A stretch of 64,000 bases of DNA from positions 558,001 to 622,000 of the forward strand of contig JAXRKN010000043.1 of the NCBI GenBank assembly GCA_038502055.1, written 5' to 3'. Position 1 is the stretch's first letter. Each line of letters begins with the position of its first letter. Below are positions 63,322-64,000 of this stretch, one piece after another. A model generated the notes under the pieces. That model was not told the origin of the DNA, did not search any database, and worked only from the letters and a program-made list of their open reading frames with translations. The position numbers and the translations under genes were made by a program. Source of the stretch: Tanytarsus gracilentus. Lineage: Eukaryota > Arthropoda > Insecta > Diptera > Chironomidae.

Positions 63322-64000
63322 GTACGAAAAACTCTCAGCGGAAATTCATTTTTAATTATATTTTATATAAAAATTCTCATTCTTTTGCCTCTTCCATTCT
63401 TCGTACACACACACGGCGAGCACATTCTTGAGAATTTTTTCACAATTATGGAAAGAAAACTTCCGCAATTTGCTCGAATTTTAATTTTTATCAAAAAAAC
63501 ATGCCGAGAATCGTGAAAAATGTTGATGTGTCGCCGAGGGTGGAAAAATCGATAATGCCAGCAAGAAACGTCGATTTTGTTTTTTTCTGTGTTGTTGCGT
63601 TCTCAAGTGAATTTAATATTGTCGTAGGGTTCAATTTCTCTCGCTCTCAGCCAGCATGAATAATTATTTTTTCATAAGGGGTTGCGATTGTATGCGTGAG
63701 TTTTTTTTAAATAATTCTTATTGGGTTTCACTGCACCGTTCTGGTGATCTTGAAAAGTGTATTTTTAGAGCATGTGAAATTTGATCCTTACAAGAGAAAT
63801 TTTCCCTCACTTCCGAAATGTTGAACATAAATTTTTTCCGGTGACTCATTTTTAACTGAATGTCATTCTTCACGTTTTTGCGATTAGTTTTTTTTTGTAG
63901 TTCAAAAATTTAAGATAAAAATGTAATTTTAAAATATTTCACAAAAAAATATATTGTTTCAAATTTATTGACAGACGAGTGACACGAGGAGCCAAAAAGT
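63322..64000 (+). other. Probable first intron of the unidentified gene
   Basis: Follows the donor at 63322 and reaches the end of the window. It is AT-rich with no further recognisable exon. Confidence 0.35.

Overview
The window looks like nuclear DNA of an insect, most likely a lower (nematoceran) dipteran. The DNA is very AT-rich and genes carry short GT-AG introns, often 50-80 bp. The strongest taxonomic clue is a complete acetylcholinesterase of the ace-1 (AChE1) class that closely resembles mosquito AChE1; higher flies such as Drosophila have lost this class. Secreted LRR and JHBP-like genes fit an insect too. The species cannot be named from the sequence alone.

Layout. 1-4112 (minus): 5' part of an immunoglobulin-domain membrane receptor, running off the left edge. 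9431-11348 (minus): a five-exon secreted JHBP/takeout-like (TULIP) gene. 12909-15141: a giant hairpin transposable element with ~0.69 kb arms and TA flanks, interrupted by a second, Helentron-like insertion. 15142-31179: a gene-poor 16 kb stretch upstream of ace-1 that contains a (GT)17 microsatellite and a 3.4 kb satellite-filled inverted-repeat element (24696-28078) with another element nested inside it. 31180-35914 (plus): ace-1, six coding exons, intact catalytic triad. 39557-47484 (minus): a tandem duplication of two secreted LRR genes (A, truncated B pseudogene, A', B), with a retroposon between the units carrying a 23 bp target-site duplication. 48465-50241 (minus): mitochondrial Hsp60. 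51122-62259 (plus): a complete 14-exon USP34/puffyeye deubiquitinase of 3443 aa, head-to-head with Hsp60. 63219-64000 (plus): first coding exon and intron of an unidentified gene.

How the genes relate. No pathway joins the whole window; it is an ordinary patchwork of eukaryotic genes. Hsp60 and puf share an 880 bp divergent promoter region. The LRR cluster is one locally expanding family, seen as two near-identical intact copies, one intact relative and one pseudogene that was probably 5'-truncated when the duplication arose. The most unusual material is repetitive: the near-identical long hairpin, the satellite inside terminal inverted repeats, and clustered amino-acid divergence between the two LRR-A copies. 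Exon boundaries were derived by hand from splice signals, reading-frame continuity and remembered family sequences; no alignment or search was run.
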